A stretch of DNA of 64,000 bases, taken from the NCBI GenBank assembly GCA_017303505.1, contig JAFLCP010000004.1, forward strand, positions 1-64,000. The letters run 5' to 3'. This DNA comes from Planctomycetota bacterium. Lineage in GTDB: Bacteria > Planctomycetota > Planctomycetia > Pirellulales > Pirellulaceae. Under the pieces are notes generated by a model. That model saw only the letters and a list, made by a program, of their open reading frames with translations. It had not been told where the DNA came from and searched no databases. The translations under genes were made by a program, and so were the position numbers. Positions 8,695-16,827 of the stretch are shown here, piece after piece (the stretch's first letter is position 1; the number at the start of each line of letters is the position of its first letter).

Positions 8695-9543
8695 ATGAAT
8701 GAGAACGCATTAACCAACGAAGAATTAATGCAACTCGAATCCTTAGTTGATGGAGAGTTGCCAGAGCCGCACTATTCGCAACTGCTATCACGACTTGATC
8801 AAGTCCATGGAGGTTGGAAGATCTGCGCTTTAACGTTTCTAGAGAATCAAGCATTTGAAAAAGAAATGCGAACGTTGACTCAGTCGGCATTGGCGAATTC
8901 GCTCACTGCAACTGTCGCTCCTACTTTTGATATGCAGCAAGAGTCTATGCAGACAACGGTCCTCTGGACACGTGCCGAATTGCCTCAACCGGTATCGCAG
9001 AATAGTAGCTCAACGTCGATCCCTTGCAATTCAGAACGGATCGCGGAAGTCAGGGAAGCCCCTCGCGGCACTGAACGTTCTTTCGCCAGCATGCTCCTGA
9101 TGCTCGCTGCGTCCATTGCCATTGCGTTTGTTGGTGGATTGTTCGCCGGCAAATCGCGCAATAATTCGCCCAACGAATTCCAACAGAACATTGCCACCAA
9201 TCTACCAGCAAAGTTTGACTCCATCGATTCTGCACTAGACGACGTTGAGCAAGCTTTAGCAGAACAAATTGCTTATGAAGGGCTGGATCCTAGCCAAACT
9301 TACAACATCGATCCCCCGACGGATGTCGAGCAACCTGCAGGTCTTCCCATCGCCTACAACGAACCGCTCGAAAGCTCGATGCTTGAGTCCAAAGAAAGAA
9401 AGATCGTTCGTCTAAACTCGTTAGTGGATGCAGAAATGGAAAAAGTCCAAAGCTATGTTCCCTACACACGAGAAGATGGACAAGAAATCGTAGTGCCCGT
9501 TCAGAACCTGAAGTTTCGGCCAATTGCTGTTCACGGCTTTTAG
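8695..9543 (+). CDS. Anti-sigma-factor-like membrane protein
   Basis: The 282-residue product has an acidic N-terminal cytoplasmic part (NEELMQLESLVDGELPEPHY), the short helical pattern seen at the start of anti-sigma factors. There is one membrane helix near residues 125-145 (SMLLMLAASIAIAFVGGLFA). A periplasmic domain of about 135 residues follows, containing DSIDSALDDVEQALAEQIAYEG. There is no zinc-binding HxxxCxxC motif, so it would be a non-zinc anti-sigma. Its place directly after an ECF sigma gene supports the call. The periplasmic part may contact the PDZ protein encoded 47 bases downstream, which is inference. Confidence 0.78.
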   Translation: MNENALTNEELMQLESLVDGELPEPHYSQLLSRLDQVHGGWKICALTFLENQAFEKEMRTLTQSALANSLTATVAPTFDMQQESMQTTVLWTRAELPQPVSQNSSSTSIPCNSERIAEVREAPRGTERSFASMLLMLAASIAIAFVGGLFAGKSRNNSPNEFQQNIATNLPAKFDSIDSALDDVEQALAEQIAYEGLDPSQTYNIDPPTDVEQPAGLPIAYNEPLESSMLESKERKIVRLNSLVDAEMEKVQSYVPYTREDGQEIVVPVQNLKFRPIAVHGF

Positions 9544-9590
9544 GCCAGTGGTTATAAGTGCTTAGATTTATTTTCAACACGGAGAAAGAA

Positions 9591-11339
9591 ATGACAAAGT
9601 CCTCATTGGTACGTTCGTGCCAAACCTTGGTAACAAAACGTCTCTTCACAGCCATGCTGGCAAGCGTTGTCGCTGCTGGATTTGCGACCAGCACCTTCGC
9701 GCAAGAAGGTGAATCGAAAGAAGACACAGCTACTTCAAAAGCTGAAGTTCAAGTTGAGGTCCCTGCGCCTCCTGAAACTCCTGCCGCACCCGAAGCACCC
9801 GCTGTAGCAGAAGTGAAGGCAGTCGAAGGACAACCTGCACAAGAACCACAAGTTGTTGAAGGCATTGAGATCAGTGCTGAAAAAGTCGCGGTGAGCGAAG
9901 CTGCGTTGGGCAAGTATTGGCTCGGTTTGGGCTTGAAGAAGGTGGAAGGCGATCTTGCTACGTACTTGGGTAACGATAAGGGAATGTTCATTTTCGAAAT
10001 CTACCCCGATAGCCCTGCTTCGAAAGCGGACTGGAAAGTCGGCGATATCCTGCTTTCGTTCAACGGCAAAGAAGTAAATGATTTCGAAGTATTGCTTAGC
10101 GAAATCAGCGCTGTTGAAACTAAAACCGCGAAATGTGAACTACTGCGCAAAGGTGAGAAGGTCGAAGAAGAAATTACTGCCGAAGTTCGCCCAGCCGAGG
10201 TTCCTCAAATCGAAGCAGATGCCAAGGCTACTGCTTCTTGGACCTTCGAAGCTCTCCCCGAGAACATGATCGCTGACGCTGATGGCGTTAAGACCATGAT
10301 TCTGCGTGCCGTTCCTGGCAGCGATGTATTTACTCACAATGGCCAAAGCCATGTCTTCATGGTCGAAGGTGGTGAGCTCAAATTGCCAGAAGAGGCACTA
10401 AAGGCCATTCCTGAATTGAGCGGTGCGATGAAGTCGCTCAAGAATATCGAAGTGACCAAAATCGGCAAAGGCATGACCGTTACCGTTGCTGGCCAAGAAA
10501 AGGAAGGCGAAAACACCACCACGGAGAACAAGAACATTTCTGTTTCTGTGATTCGCAAGTCGGGTGACGAGGCTGGTTCATATACAGTGACCATCGACGG
10601 CGAGAAATTTGAAGGCTCTTTGGACAAAATCAAAGAAGCTCCAGAAAAGGTTCAAAAAGCGCTTGAAAAAGTACATGCCAACATTGGCTCCAAAACCGTC
10701 AAACTCGAAAACGGAGTTACGATGACTCTTTCGCCAACGTTGATTGGCGAAAAATCACAAAAGGAAGTCGAGATCATTTTGAAGAAAGCTGAAGAGGCTG
10801 CCAAAAAGGTCGAAGGTACAGCAACAGCTACGATTGTGGTGGATGGCAAAGAACTGAAACCAGAAAATGTCAAGAAGAATGTGCAAGTGATCGTTAAAGG
10901 TCACGCAGACAAAGAGGCAGAAGGCAAGAAAGGTGAAACCAAGACCGAATCTACAATCAAAACAGAAAGCCGAATCGTCATCGCTTCGACCGACGAAGAT
11001 GGCAAAGTTAAAGTCGTCGAACTCGATGGCGGCAACCTCAATGGAAGTCTCGGTGGTGCCAATGCCCTAATGCTAGGCCATGAACTGCCAGAAGAAATCA
11101 AAGCGAAACTACCAGAAGAAATCAAAGCGAAAATTGCAGAAGCCAAAAAGAAAGCGGAAGCATCTGGCAAGAAAGCCGCTATCGCGATCGGCAATGCTAA
11201 AGAAGTAGAAGGCAAAAAGATGGAACTTCGTTTGCACGCTGTTGGTGCAGACAAGGGTGAAGCTTTGAAGAAAGAAATCGAAGAACTTCGTGCCATCATC
11301 AACGACTTGAAGAAACAGATCGAAGAGATGAAGAAATAA
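9591..11339 (+). CDS. Secreted PDZ-domain protein with C-terminal coiled coil
   Basis: ATG 9591 is preceded by GGAG at a six-base spacing. A signal peptide ends near ATSTFAQ, then comes a Pro/Ala/Glu-rich spacer (about 40-80). A PDZ domain follows (about 95-190), with YWLGLGLKKVEGDLATYLG, GMFIFEIYPDSPASKADWKVGDILLSF and LLRKGEKVEEE. The remainder (about 200-582) is rich in Lys and Glu and ends in a coiled coil (EALKKEIEELRAIINDLKKQ). No protease triad is present, so this is a PDZ adaptor, not an HtrA protease. A 24-base tandem duplication (11085-11132) repeats LPEEIKAK. The sigma and anti-sigma genes upstream suggest a role in envelope sensing or peptide-end binding. Confidence 0.82.
   Translation: MTKSSLVRSCQTLVTKRLFTAMLASVVAAGFATSTFAQEGESKEDTATSKAEVQVEVPAPPETPAAPEAPAVAEVKAVEGQPAQEPQVVEGIEISAEKVAVSEAALGKYWLGLGLKKVEGDLATYLGNDKGMFIFEIYPDSPASKADWKVGDILLSFNGKEVNDFEVLLSEISAVETKTAKCELLRKGEKVEEEITAEVRPAEVPQIEADAKATASWTFEALPENMIADADGVKTMILRAVPGSDVFTHNGQSHVFMVEGGELKLPEEALKAIPELSGAMKSLKNIEVTKIGKGMTVTVAGQEKEGENTTTENKNISVSVIRKSGDEAGSYTVTIDGEKFEGSLDKIKEAPEKVQKALEKVHANIGSKTVKLENGVTMTLSPTLIGEKSQKEVEIILKKAEEAAKKVEGTATATIVVDGKELKPENVKKNVQVIVKGHADKEAEGKKGETKTESTIKTESRIVIASTDEDGKVKVVELDGGNLNGSLGGANALMLGHELPEEIKAKLPEEIKAKIAEAKKKAEASGKKAAIAIGNAKEVEGKKMELRLHAVGADKGEALKKEIEELRAIINDLKKQIEEMKK
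11085..11132 (+). repeat. 24-bp in-frame tandem duplication
   Basis: Two 24-base copies (11085-11108 and 11109-11132) differ at one base and encode LPEEIKAK twice inside the PDZ protein. The dinucleotide-poor, AAG/GAA-rich sequence suggests replication slippage. Confidence 0.85.
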
Positions 11340-11372
11340 TCTTCATTGATTGAACATCGATTCCTCAACAGC

Positions 11373-11418
11373 AGGGCTCGATCAGAACTTTGGTTTTGGT
11401 CGGGCCCTTTTTTCTTTT
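11373..11418 (+). terminator. Rho-independent terminator after the PDZ gene
   Basis: AGGGCTCGATC (11373-11383) pairs with GGTCGGGCCCT (near 11398-11408) using G-U pairs, and a T-rich run (11408-11418) follows. It closes the sigma/anti-sigma/PDZ unit. Its position between convergent genes means it may also help terminate the photolyase gene. Confidence 0.75.
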
Positions 11419-11422
11419 TCCC

Positions 11423-12967
11423 CTACATGACCTCAGGTTTCTTTGTGGTTGAGCGGTAAGTGCGCCGCGTCCGATCGTTGTGCCCCTTACGACTGCCATG
11501 CTTCTTAACAACACTCTCCGCTTCACGCCGAGCTTCATCGGTGCCTCGAACAGCGTATAAACGGTCCTTGGCGTGCTGATAAGCTGCTGCATGATCGACG
11601 ATCGGCTGGGGATAGTCTTTACCAATTCGACAGCTCACCATCAGTTGTAAAGCAGCGGGCATCAAATGCGGCTCTGCCAAATAGTGGTCTGGAACTTCCT
11701 GAAGTTCGGGGACCCAACGCCGAATAAACTCTCCCTTGGGATCATGATCCTTCACTTGCTTGGCGGGCGAATAAATACGAAGCGTATTAATGCCGGTTGT
11801 CCCCGATTGCATCTGGAATTGCGGATAGTGAATGCCTGGTTCAAAATCGAGAAAGTGACGTGCCAAGAAGATGGCGGGTTCGCGCCAATGCAACCATAAA
11901 TGATTGGACGCAAAAGACACAAGCATGGCTCGCATTCGGAAATTAAGCCAACCCGTTGCTTTAACCGAGCGCATACAGGCATCAATCATCGGATAGCCGG
12001 TTTGCCCTTGGCACCAAGCTTGGAACCGTTCGGGACTCCAATCATTTTCTCGCAAACCGTCGAATGCACGGCTCAAATTTTGAAACTCAAGCTCAGGCTC
12101 ATCTTCGAGCTTCTGAATAAAATGACAATGCCAATGCAATCTCGATTGAAAGGAACTCAACGATTTAAGCCAATGCGCGTTTTCCTGGATGTCCGCTTTG
12201 GCCGCACGCAATGTCTTCAACTCATTCACCCGTCGGCCCAAGTTTTGATGAACAGTTTTTACGCTGATGCATCCCCAGGTGATGTATGGACTGATTCGTG
12301 AACAAGATTCGTGCGCCGTAACAGGACTGCTCATTTCCTGTCGGTAATTGCGACCTCTGTGGTATAAAAAATCGTTCAATACTTGGTGCGACAAATCCTC
12401 TCCTCCAATCTGTCGCAGGTGCACCGTGGAAGATGCGAGGCCCAAGTCTGTTGCCGAACGAATCCCCTCACTTTCGATTTCAGGAACATCTTCGATTCGC
12501 TGCGGCGGTGTGACGACTGATGCTCTCATTCGAGCTTGCCAAATTTCTGCCCAACCGTCGCGGCTCGCCAGTCTTCGTACGACTCCGTTGTGCGCAAACT
12601 CTTGCCACCTGATGTTCTGGCTGCGACACCATCGCTTTACCAAAATATCGCGTTGATACGTTGCCATGCTCCCCGTTTCTTCATGGCTCCACATGATTCG
12701 AATCGGAGTTTGAGAATGAAGTTTCTTCAAAACAGACAAACAATCACCGACACGAAATACGATCCGTCCCCCTATCCGCTTGAGCTTAACGTCAAGTTCG
12801 AGCAACGCTTCATTAACAAACTCAAGATGCGACTGATCTGCTTCAGGGGCACTCCACACAACGGGTTCATAAATGTAGAGCGCTATGAACGGTCCATGTT
12901 TGGCGGCTTCACTCAAGGGAGCATGGTCCAGGAGACGTAGGTCTCGCTTTAGCCAAACAATATTCAC
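11423..12967 (-). CDS. Deoxyribodipyrimidine photolyase / cryptochrome family protein
   Basis: A 514-residue FAD flavoprotein. The N-terminal alpha/beta antenna domain (1-130) starts IVWLKRDLRLLDHAPL. The C-terminal FAD domain (about 200-470) includes ITWGCISVKTV, the tryptophan-bearing WCQGQTGYPMIDACMR, TGWLNFRMRAMLVSFAS, FLARHFLDFEPGIHYPQFQ and IYSPAKQVKDHDPKGEFIRRW. It should use blue light to reverse UV-made pyrimidine dimers. The FQSRLHWHCHFIQKLE segment is typical of a broad photolyase/cryptochrome subgroup, so whether it repairs CPD, 6-4 products or signals cannot be decided. The redox gene upstream on the same strand is only 11 bases away, implying cotranscription. Confidence 0.9.
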   Translation of the reverse strand: MNIVWLKRDLRLLDHAPLSEAAKHGPFIALYIYEPVVWSAPEADQSHLEFVNEALLELDVKLKRIGGRIVFRVGDCLSVLKKLHSQTPIRIMWSHEETGSMATYQRDILVKRWCRSQNIRWQEFAHNGVVRRLASRDGWAEIWQARMRASVVTPPQRIEDVPEIESEGIRSATDLGLASSTVHLRQIGGEDLSHQVLNDFLYHRGRNYRQEMSSPVTAHESCSRISPYITWGCISVKTVHQNLGRRVNELKTLRAAKADIQENAHWLKSLSSFQSRLHWHCHFIQKLEDEPELEFQNLSRAFDGLRENDWSPERFQAWCQGQTGYPMIDACMRSVKATGWLNFRMRAMLVSFASNHLWLHWREPAIFLARHFLDFEPGIHYPQFQMQSGTTGINTLRIYSPAKQVKDHDPKGEFIRRWVPELQEVPDHYLAEPHLMPAALQLMVSCRIGKDYPQPIVDHAAAYQHAKDRLYAVRGTDEARREAESVVKKHGSRKGHNDRTRRTYRSTTKKPEVM

Positions 12968-12978
12968 ACAGATTCCCT

Positions 12979-13968
12979 TTACTGCACCTTACATGCGAGT
13001 TGCCAGTAGTCGGGTTCATCGGCCGCGTTCTTATGTCGGTGCTCGGCAATAATTTTGCCGTTATCCAACAAGAAAGCCCCAGGCATCTGAAAGCCATCGC
13101 CGACCAACTTTCCAAAACCATTACCAGCCAATATGGCGGACTTAAAGCCGCGAAACCAAACAGGCAAACCAAACAACTGCCTGAACCGGCCTCTCATCAA
13201 ACCGAACGCGCGAAATAGACTGCACTCAGGATTACTGACGCGAATAACATCTTCGCCTAAGGCATAACGCTGAAAGAATCGATCAGGATCGCCCGGTGGC
13301 CCAAGATGTACCACAGCCAATGTAATATTTGAGGCATCGAGTTTAGGCTTGATAGTTTGCAATTGCTTCAAAGCTTCACGACAAAAGGTGCAACCAGAAT
13401 GACGCACAAAAACCAAGAGCACTTTCCGATTCGCAAATAGATCTGCCAATGTTCTCCCACGTTCATCGGCCACATTCCTCAAGCCATCTTGATAGGTCCA
13501 CGTTTCGCCAATCTGCTGCTCCACCTTGGGATCTGTTTGCTCGCGAAACACCATGTAAAGAATCGCGGCGAAAGGAATCCACCACACTAAATCATTGGCA
13601 AGAAGCACATATCCCCACGTCCAAGGCAATTCGCCTCTCCAAGCGGTAAGGACAAAACCAATCGGTCCGAAAAGTTTGCCGAGCAAACCTACCAACACCA
13701 AAGGCCAATACCGGACCGGATCGCGTGCTGCTATCCAGTAACCTATACCGTAAACGCCCACAATCATTCCGATACATTGCCACAACGAAGGATAGTTGGG
13801 AGCCTCTACGCGCAGCCACTGAAAAATGGAGAGCGGAAAAAGCACTGCCCACAATCCAAATACAACGTTGTAAACTCCAGCGAGCCTGAGCGTCGCTCGA
13901 ATCCAAACAGAATCTATTGTGCTATTGCGTCCGCGAGTCGAGTTCTCGGGAATGGAGTTGCTGCGCAT
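12979..13968 (-). CDS. SelL-like thioredoxin-fold redox protein with membrane domain
   Basis: The 329-residue protein starts at ATG 13968, preceded by GAGGAAG. Residues 25-150 form about four hydrophobic segments (for example LRLAGVYNVVFGLWAVLF and PLVLVGLLGKLFGPIGFVLT). Residues 155-329 form an AhpC/SelL-like thioredoxin domain with the active-site FVRHSGCTFCREALKQL. In SelL proteins one or both of these Cys can be selenocysteine; here both are Cys (CTFC). FGLPVWFRGFKSAILAGNG and VGDGFQMPGAFLLDNGKIIAEHRHKNAADEPD fit the family. It probably reduces peroxides or disulfides at the membrane. It is cotranscribed with the photolyase gene, which suggests response to light or oxidative damage. Confidence 0.82.
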   Translation of the reverse strand: MRSNSIPENSTRGRNSTIDSVWIRATLRLAGVYNVVFGLWAVLFPLSIFQWLRVEAPNYPSLWQCIGMIVGVYGIGYWIAARDPVRYWPLVLVGLLGKLFGPIGFVLTAWRGELPWTWGYVLLANDLVWWIPFAAILYMVFREQTDPKVEQQIGETWTYQDGLRNVADERGRTLADLFANRKVLLVFVRHSGCTFCREALKQLQTIKPKLDASNITLAVVHLGPPGDPDRFFQRYALGEDVIRVSNPECSLFRAFGLMRGRFRQLFGLPVWFRGFKSAILAGNGFGKLVGDGFQMPGAFLLDNGKIIAEHRHKNAADEPDYWQLACKVQ

Positions 13969-14036
13969 CGTAACTTCCTCAGGTGTTAGTACTCTATTCG
14001 TTAGTCAATCGAGGCAGCAAAAGCGATGGCCAGAGA

Positions 14037-14930
14037 TTATCCATCAGCGCCTGAGTCTGGGATAAGTTGTCGCATTTGCTGACAGAGAATTGGGTCACCA
14101 ACCCAACCGTACGGAAACCGAATAGGCATTGGCACTTCTTTTGGTTCACTTGCTCCGGCATTTTTCAAAAGCGTTTGAATTGACTCCTGATTACCGCGCA
14201 TCGCCATGGTCATCGCACATACATTCCATTCTGTTACGAGATTGACGTTAGCACCGCGACGTATCAACATCTCGACAAACTCTTGATGACCGCCAATGGC
14301 CGCCATCATCAAGGCGCTATATCCCTCCTTGAGATTGAGTTCATCAATCAATGCTCCGTGATCAAGCAAGATTTCTCCGACCTGCGTTTTTCCTTCTGTC
14401 GCAGCCACAATCAGCGAGTTTGCCCAACCGGAGGCGGCATGCACATTCGCACCTGCCTCAAGCAAACGAATCGCAATCTCTGGAAAACCGCAACGTGCAG
14501 CCTGCATCAAGCTGTTTCTCCCGGCAAAATCTGCCGCATTGACATCGGCTCCATTTTTCAGAAGCAATTCGAGACAATCCAGCCGCCCCTCTTGGGCACA
14601 AAACATGAGCGGAGTCCAACCCTGATTATCGCGAGCCTCCAGATTTGCCGAATGCCGAATTAGTTCTTCGCAAACATCGACGACACCACTTCCAGATGCC
14701 AAGTGCAATGCGGTTAGCTGAACTTTATGATGAACGGCGTTCGGATCCGCGCCATGCTTAAGGAACAAACGAACCGCTTCGATGTTTCCCTGCGCTGAAG
14801 CAAACATCAACGCAGTTCCCGCTGTAGCATGCTGGCTATTGAGATCCAAACCAGACAGCTCGGCTTGCATTCGGCCGAGATCACCAGGGGCCACAATTAA
14901 GCATTCCAAGAGATCATCCAGCCGCCCCAT
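14037..14930 (-). CDS. Ankyrin-repeat protein
   Basis: A 297-residue protein made of about six ankyrin repeats between residues 30 and 260. Each repeat has the TALHLASGSGVVDVCEELIRH or TPLMFCAQEGRLDCLELLLKNGAD pattern. The N-terminus (MGRLDDLLECLIVAPGDL) and the C-terminal tail (about 260-297) lack repeats. No signal peptide or membrane segment is seen, so it is probably cytoplasmic. Ankyrin stacks bind other proteins and the partner is unknown. It sits alone between the SelL-like gene and the SDR gene. A similar class is widespread in Planctomycetes. No function can be assigned. Confidence 0.88.
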   Translation of the reverse strand: MGRLDDLLECLIVAPGDLGRMQAELSGLDLNSQHATAGTALMFASAQGNIEAVRLFLKHGADPNAVHHKVQLTALHLASGSGVVDVCEELIRHSANLEARDNQGWTPLMFCAQEGRLDCLELLLKNGADVNAADFAGRNSLMQAARCGFPEIAIRLLEAGANVHAASGWANSLIVAATEGKTQVGEILLDHGALIDELNLKEGYSALMMAAIGGHQEFVEMLIRRGANVNLVTEWNVCAMTMAMRGNQESIQTLLKNAGASEPKEVPMPIRFPYGWVGDPILCQQMRQLIPDSGADG

Positions 14931-15118
14931 GGTTTAGCACCTTCCTGTTTTGAATTCCAAATTTGCCACCGCAATCGTCGTCGTATGCGAAGCGGTTGAC
15001 TCGACCTGCAAAATCATACCTTCTGAAAAGTACTCAACACAGCCAGCCCTTGCCCTGGGCTGATAATTCACCGCGGTTTACGTGAAATAACAAATCGATT
15101 CAACGAAAGACCTGTTCA

Positions 15119-15862
15119 ATGTCGGAAAATTATCTGATTCTGGGTGCTGGCGGCGGTATAGCCAATGCACTCGCTCGAACCTTAAAGGGACAAGGTGCTC
15201 AAGTTTTTTTAGCTGGACGAAACCAAGCCAAAATTGAATCGATTGCCCAGGAACTTAACTCGCCGTTTCTGATTATTGATGGGACGGACTTCACTCAGGT
15301 AGAACAGGCTGTTACGACTGCGACCGAAACGCTGGGAGGGCTAGATGGTGCCGCAAATTTGATTGGCTCGGTGTTACTGAAACCAGCGCATTTAACATCT
15401 GCACAGGAGTGGACTGGCGTCCTGCACACGAATCTATCCTCTGCGTTCGCGCTCGTCCGCGCAGCTAGTACCCGACTGCGTCCCGAAGGTGGGAGTGTTG
15501 TTTTGATGTCGAGCGCGGCGGCCGAAATTGGATTGTCCAATCACGAAGCGATCGCGGCAGCCAAAGGTGGAATCGAAGCGTTGGTGCGTTCCGCTGCGAC
15601 TACCTATGCGTCGAAAAATCTGCGGTTTAATGCGATTGCGCCAGGGCTCGTTCAAACTTCTCTAACGGAAAGAGTTTGGAACCAACCCAAAGCAGCAGAA
15701 ATGTCGCGCAGTCTTCATCCGCTGGGACGTTTTGGAACTGTGGAGGAAGTTGCCAGAGCCATTCAATTCTTGCTTTCTCCACAGCAAAGCTGGATCACGG
15801 GACAGGTTCTAGGAGTTGATGGTGGACTGGGCAAACTGAAGAGTTTAGCTAGACCTCAATAG
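15119..15862 (+). CDS. Short-chain dehydrogenase/reductase, atypical active site
   Basis: The 247-residue protein has the Rossmann NAD(P) motif ILGAGGGIANALARTL at the start, FLAGRNQAKI, AANLIGSVLLKP and VVLMSSAAAE, plus the C-terminal dinucleotide-fold segment ITGQVLGVDGGLGKL. The catalytic Lys is present in NHEAIAAAKGGIE, but the usual Tyr four residues before it is Ile. Such NHEAIAAAK-type SDRs form a recognised subgroup, so the enzyme may be a weak reductase or a binding protein. The Ser (VVLMSS) is present. Nothing upstream indicates an operon. The next operon begins 275 bases downstream. Confidence 0.82.
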   Translation: MSENYLILGAGGGIANALARTLKGQGAQVFLAGRNQAKIESIAQELNSPFLIIDGTDFTQVEQAVTTATETLGGLDGAANLIGSVLLKPAHLTSAQEWTGVLHTNLSSAFALVRAASTRLRPEGGSVVLMSSAAAEIGLSNHEAIAAAKGGIEALVRSAATTYASKNLRFNAIAPGLVQTSLTERVWNQPKAAEMSRSLHPLGRFGTVEEVARAIQFLLSPQQSWITGQVLGVDGGLGKLKSLARPQ

Positions 15863-16137
15863 CGACAAAATGGACATCGAAATAATCGATTCCAGGCTAT
15901 CATTGACCTCCTATACCGGGTACCATCTGCGACGAAATCGGGTATCTTGTGCATTTTGTACAGACGCCCTGCACCAATCCGCTCATAACCACGCATGACT
16001 TTTACGCCTGCGACGGTTTGTCGCGGGTCAAGAGATGTATTGATTGATTTGGTTTGCGGGTACGATATTGACCGAATTGCGAAAATCCGAGTCGCGGAAA
16101 TAGCGTCAGCAAGAGCTTAGGAATCAGGCTTTCGACC

Positions 16138-16827
16138 ATGAATCGTTTTCTGTTCCCTAGATGGGTCAACAAGTTTCTGCTTGTTTTGGGTGTAATGATC
16201 CTAGGAGGTGGTGCCTACGCGGGTGCTGTCTTTATGGGTGCAACTGACCCCAAAACGCTAAACGTAGGGTACCAACCTGTTCAGCCCATTCCTTTTAGCC
16301 ACAAGATCCATGCGGGTCAGCTAAAGATGGACTGTCGTTATTGCCACACATCGGTGGAAAAGTCGGCCCATGCCAGTGTCCCGCCGACATCAACTTGTAT
16401 CAATTGCCACAGCCCGCTTGAGAAAGCTACTGGAACACCGCTCTTGTCGGCTGTCCATCCAACCAGTCCAAAGCTCAAAGCATTGCATGATAGCTGGGCA
16501 ACTGGGGACTCGGTTCCATGGGTCAAGATTCATCGCTTGCCAGACTTCGTTTACTTCAATCACTCTGTACACGTAAATCGTGGCGTCAGCTGCGTTACCT
16601 GCCATGGTCGCATCGATAAGATGGACGAAGTGCACCAAGCCAAAGATCTCTCGATGACATGGTGCGTTGATTGCCACCGTCATCCAGAAGCTCACCTAAG
16701 ACCTGTCGAGTTTATCACTAAACTTGACTGGGCTCCTGAAGATGGAAAAGCAGCTGAGCTAGGGGCTCAGTTGAAGAAAGAAAAGAACATCAATCCTTTG
16801 ACCAACTGCGCGGTTTGCCACCGATGA
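16138..16827 (+). CDS. actA: Alternative complex III subunit A, pentahaem cytochrome c
   Basis: The 229-residue protein has an N-terminal membrane anchor (about residues 10-30, NKFLLVLGVMILGGGAYAGAV) and five CxxCH haem sites: CRYCH, CINCH, CVTCH, CVDCH and CAVCH, the last at the C-terminus. HxxK/H ligand motifs (FSHKIH, FNHSVHV) supply distal histidines, as in cytochrome c3-type modules. This is the five-haem ActA of the quinol:electron-acceptor oxidoreductase complex. It would take electrons from ActB and pass them out on the periplasmic side. The gene opens a long plus-strand operon and its stop overlaps the start of actB by four bases (ATGA). Confidence 0.95.
   Translation: MNRFLFPRWVNKFLLVLGVMILGGGAYAGAVFMGATDPKTLNVGYQPVQPIPFSHKIHAGQLKMDCRYCHTSVEKSAHASVPPTSTCINCHSPLEKATGTPLLSAVHPTSPKLKALHDSWATGDSVPWVKIHRLPDFVYFNHSVHVNRGVSCVTCHGRIDKMDEVHQAKDLSMTWCVDCHRHPEAHLRPVEFITKLDWAPEDGKAAELGAQLKKEKNINPLTNCAVCHR

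Noticed and set aside
12979..13968. Selenoprotein SelL
   Set aside because: The active site has CTFC with no in-frame TGA at either Cys, so selenocysteine is not used.
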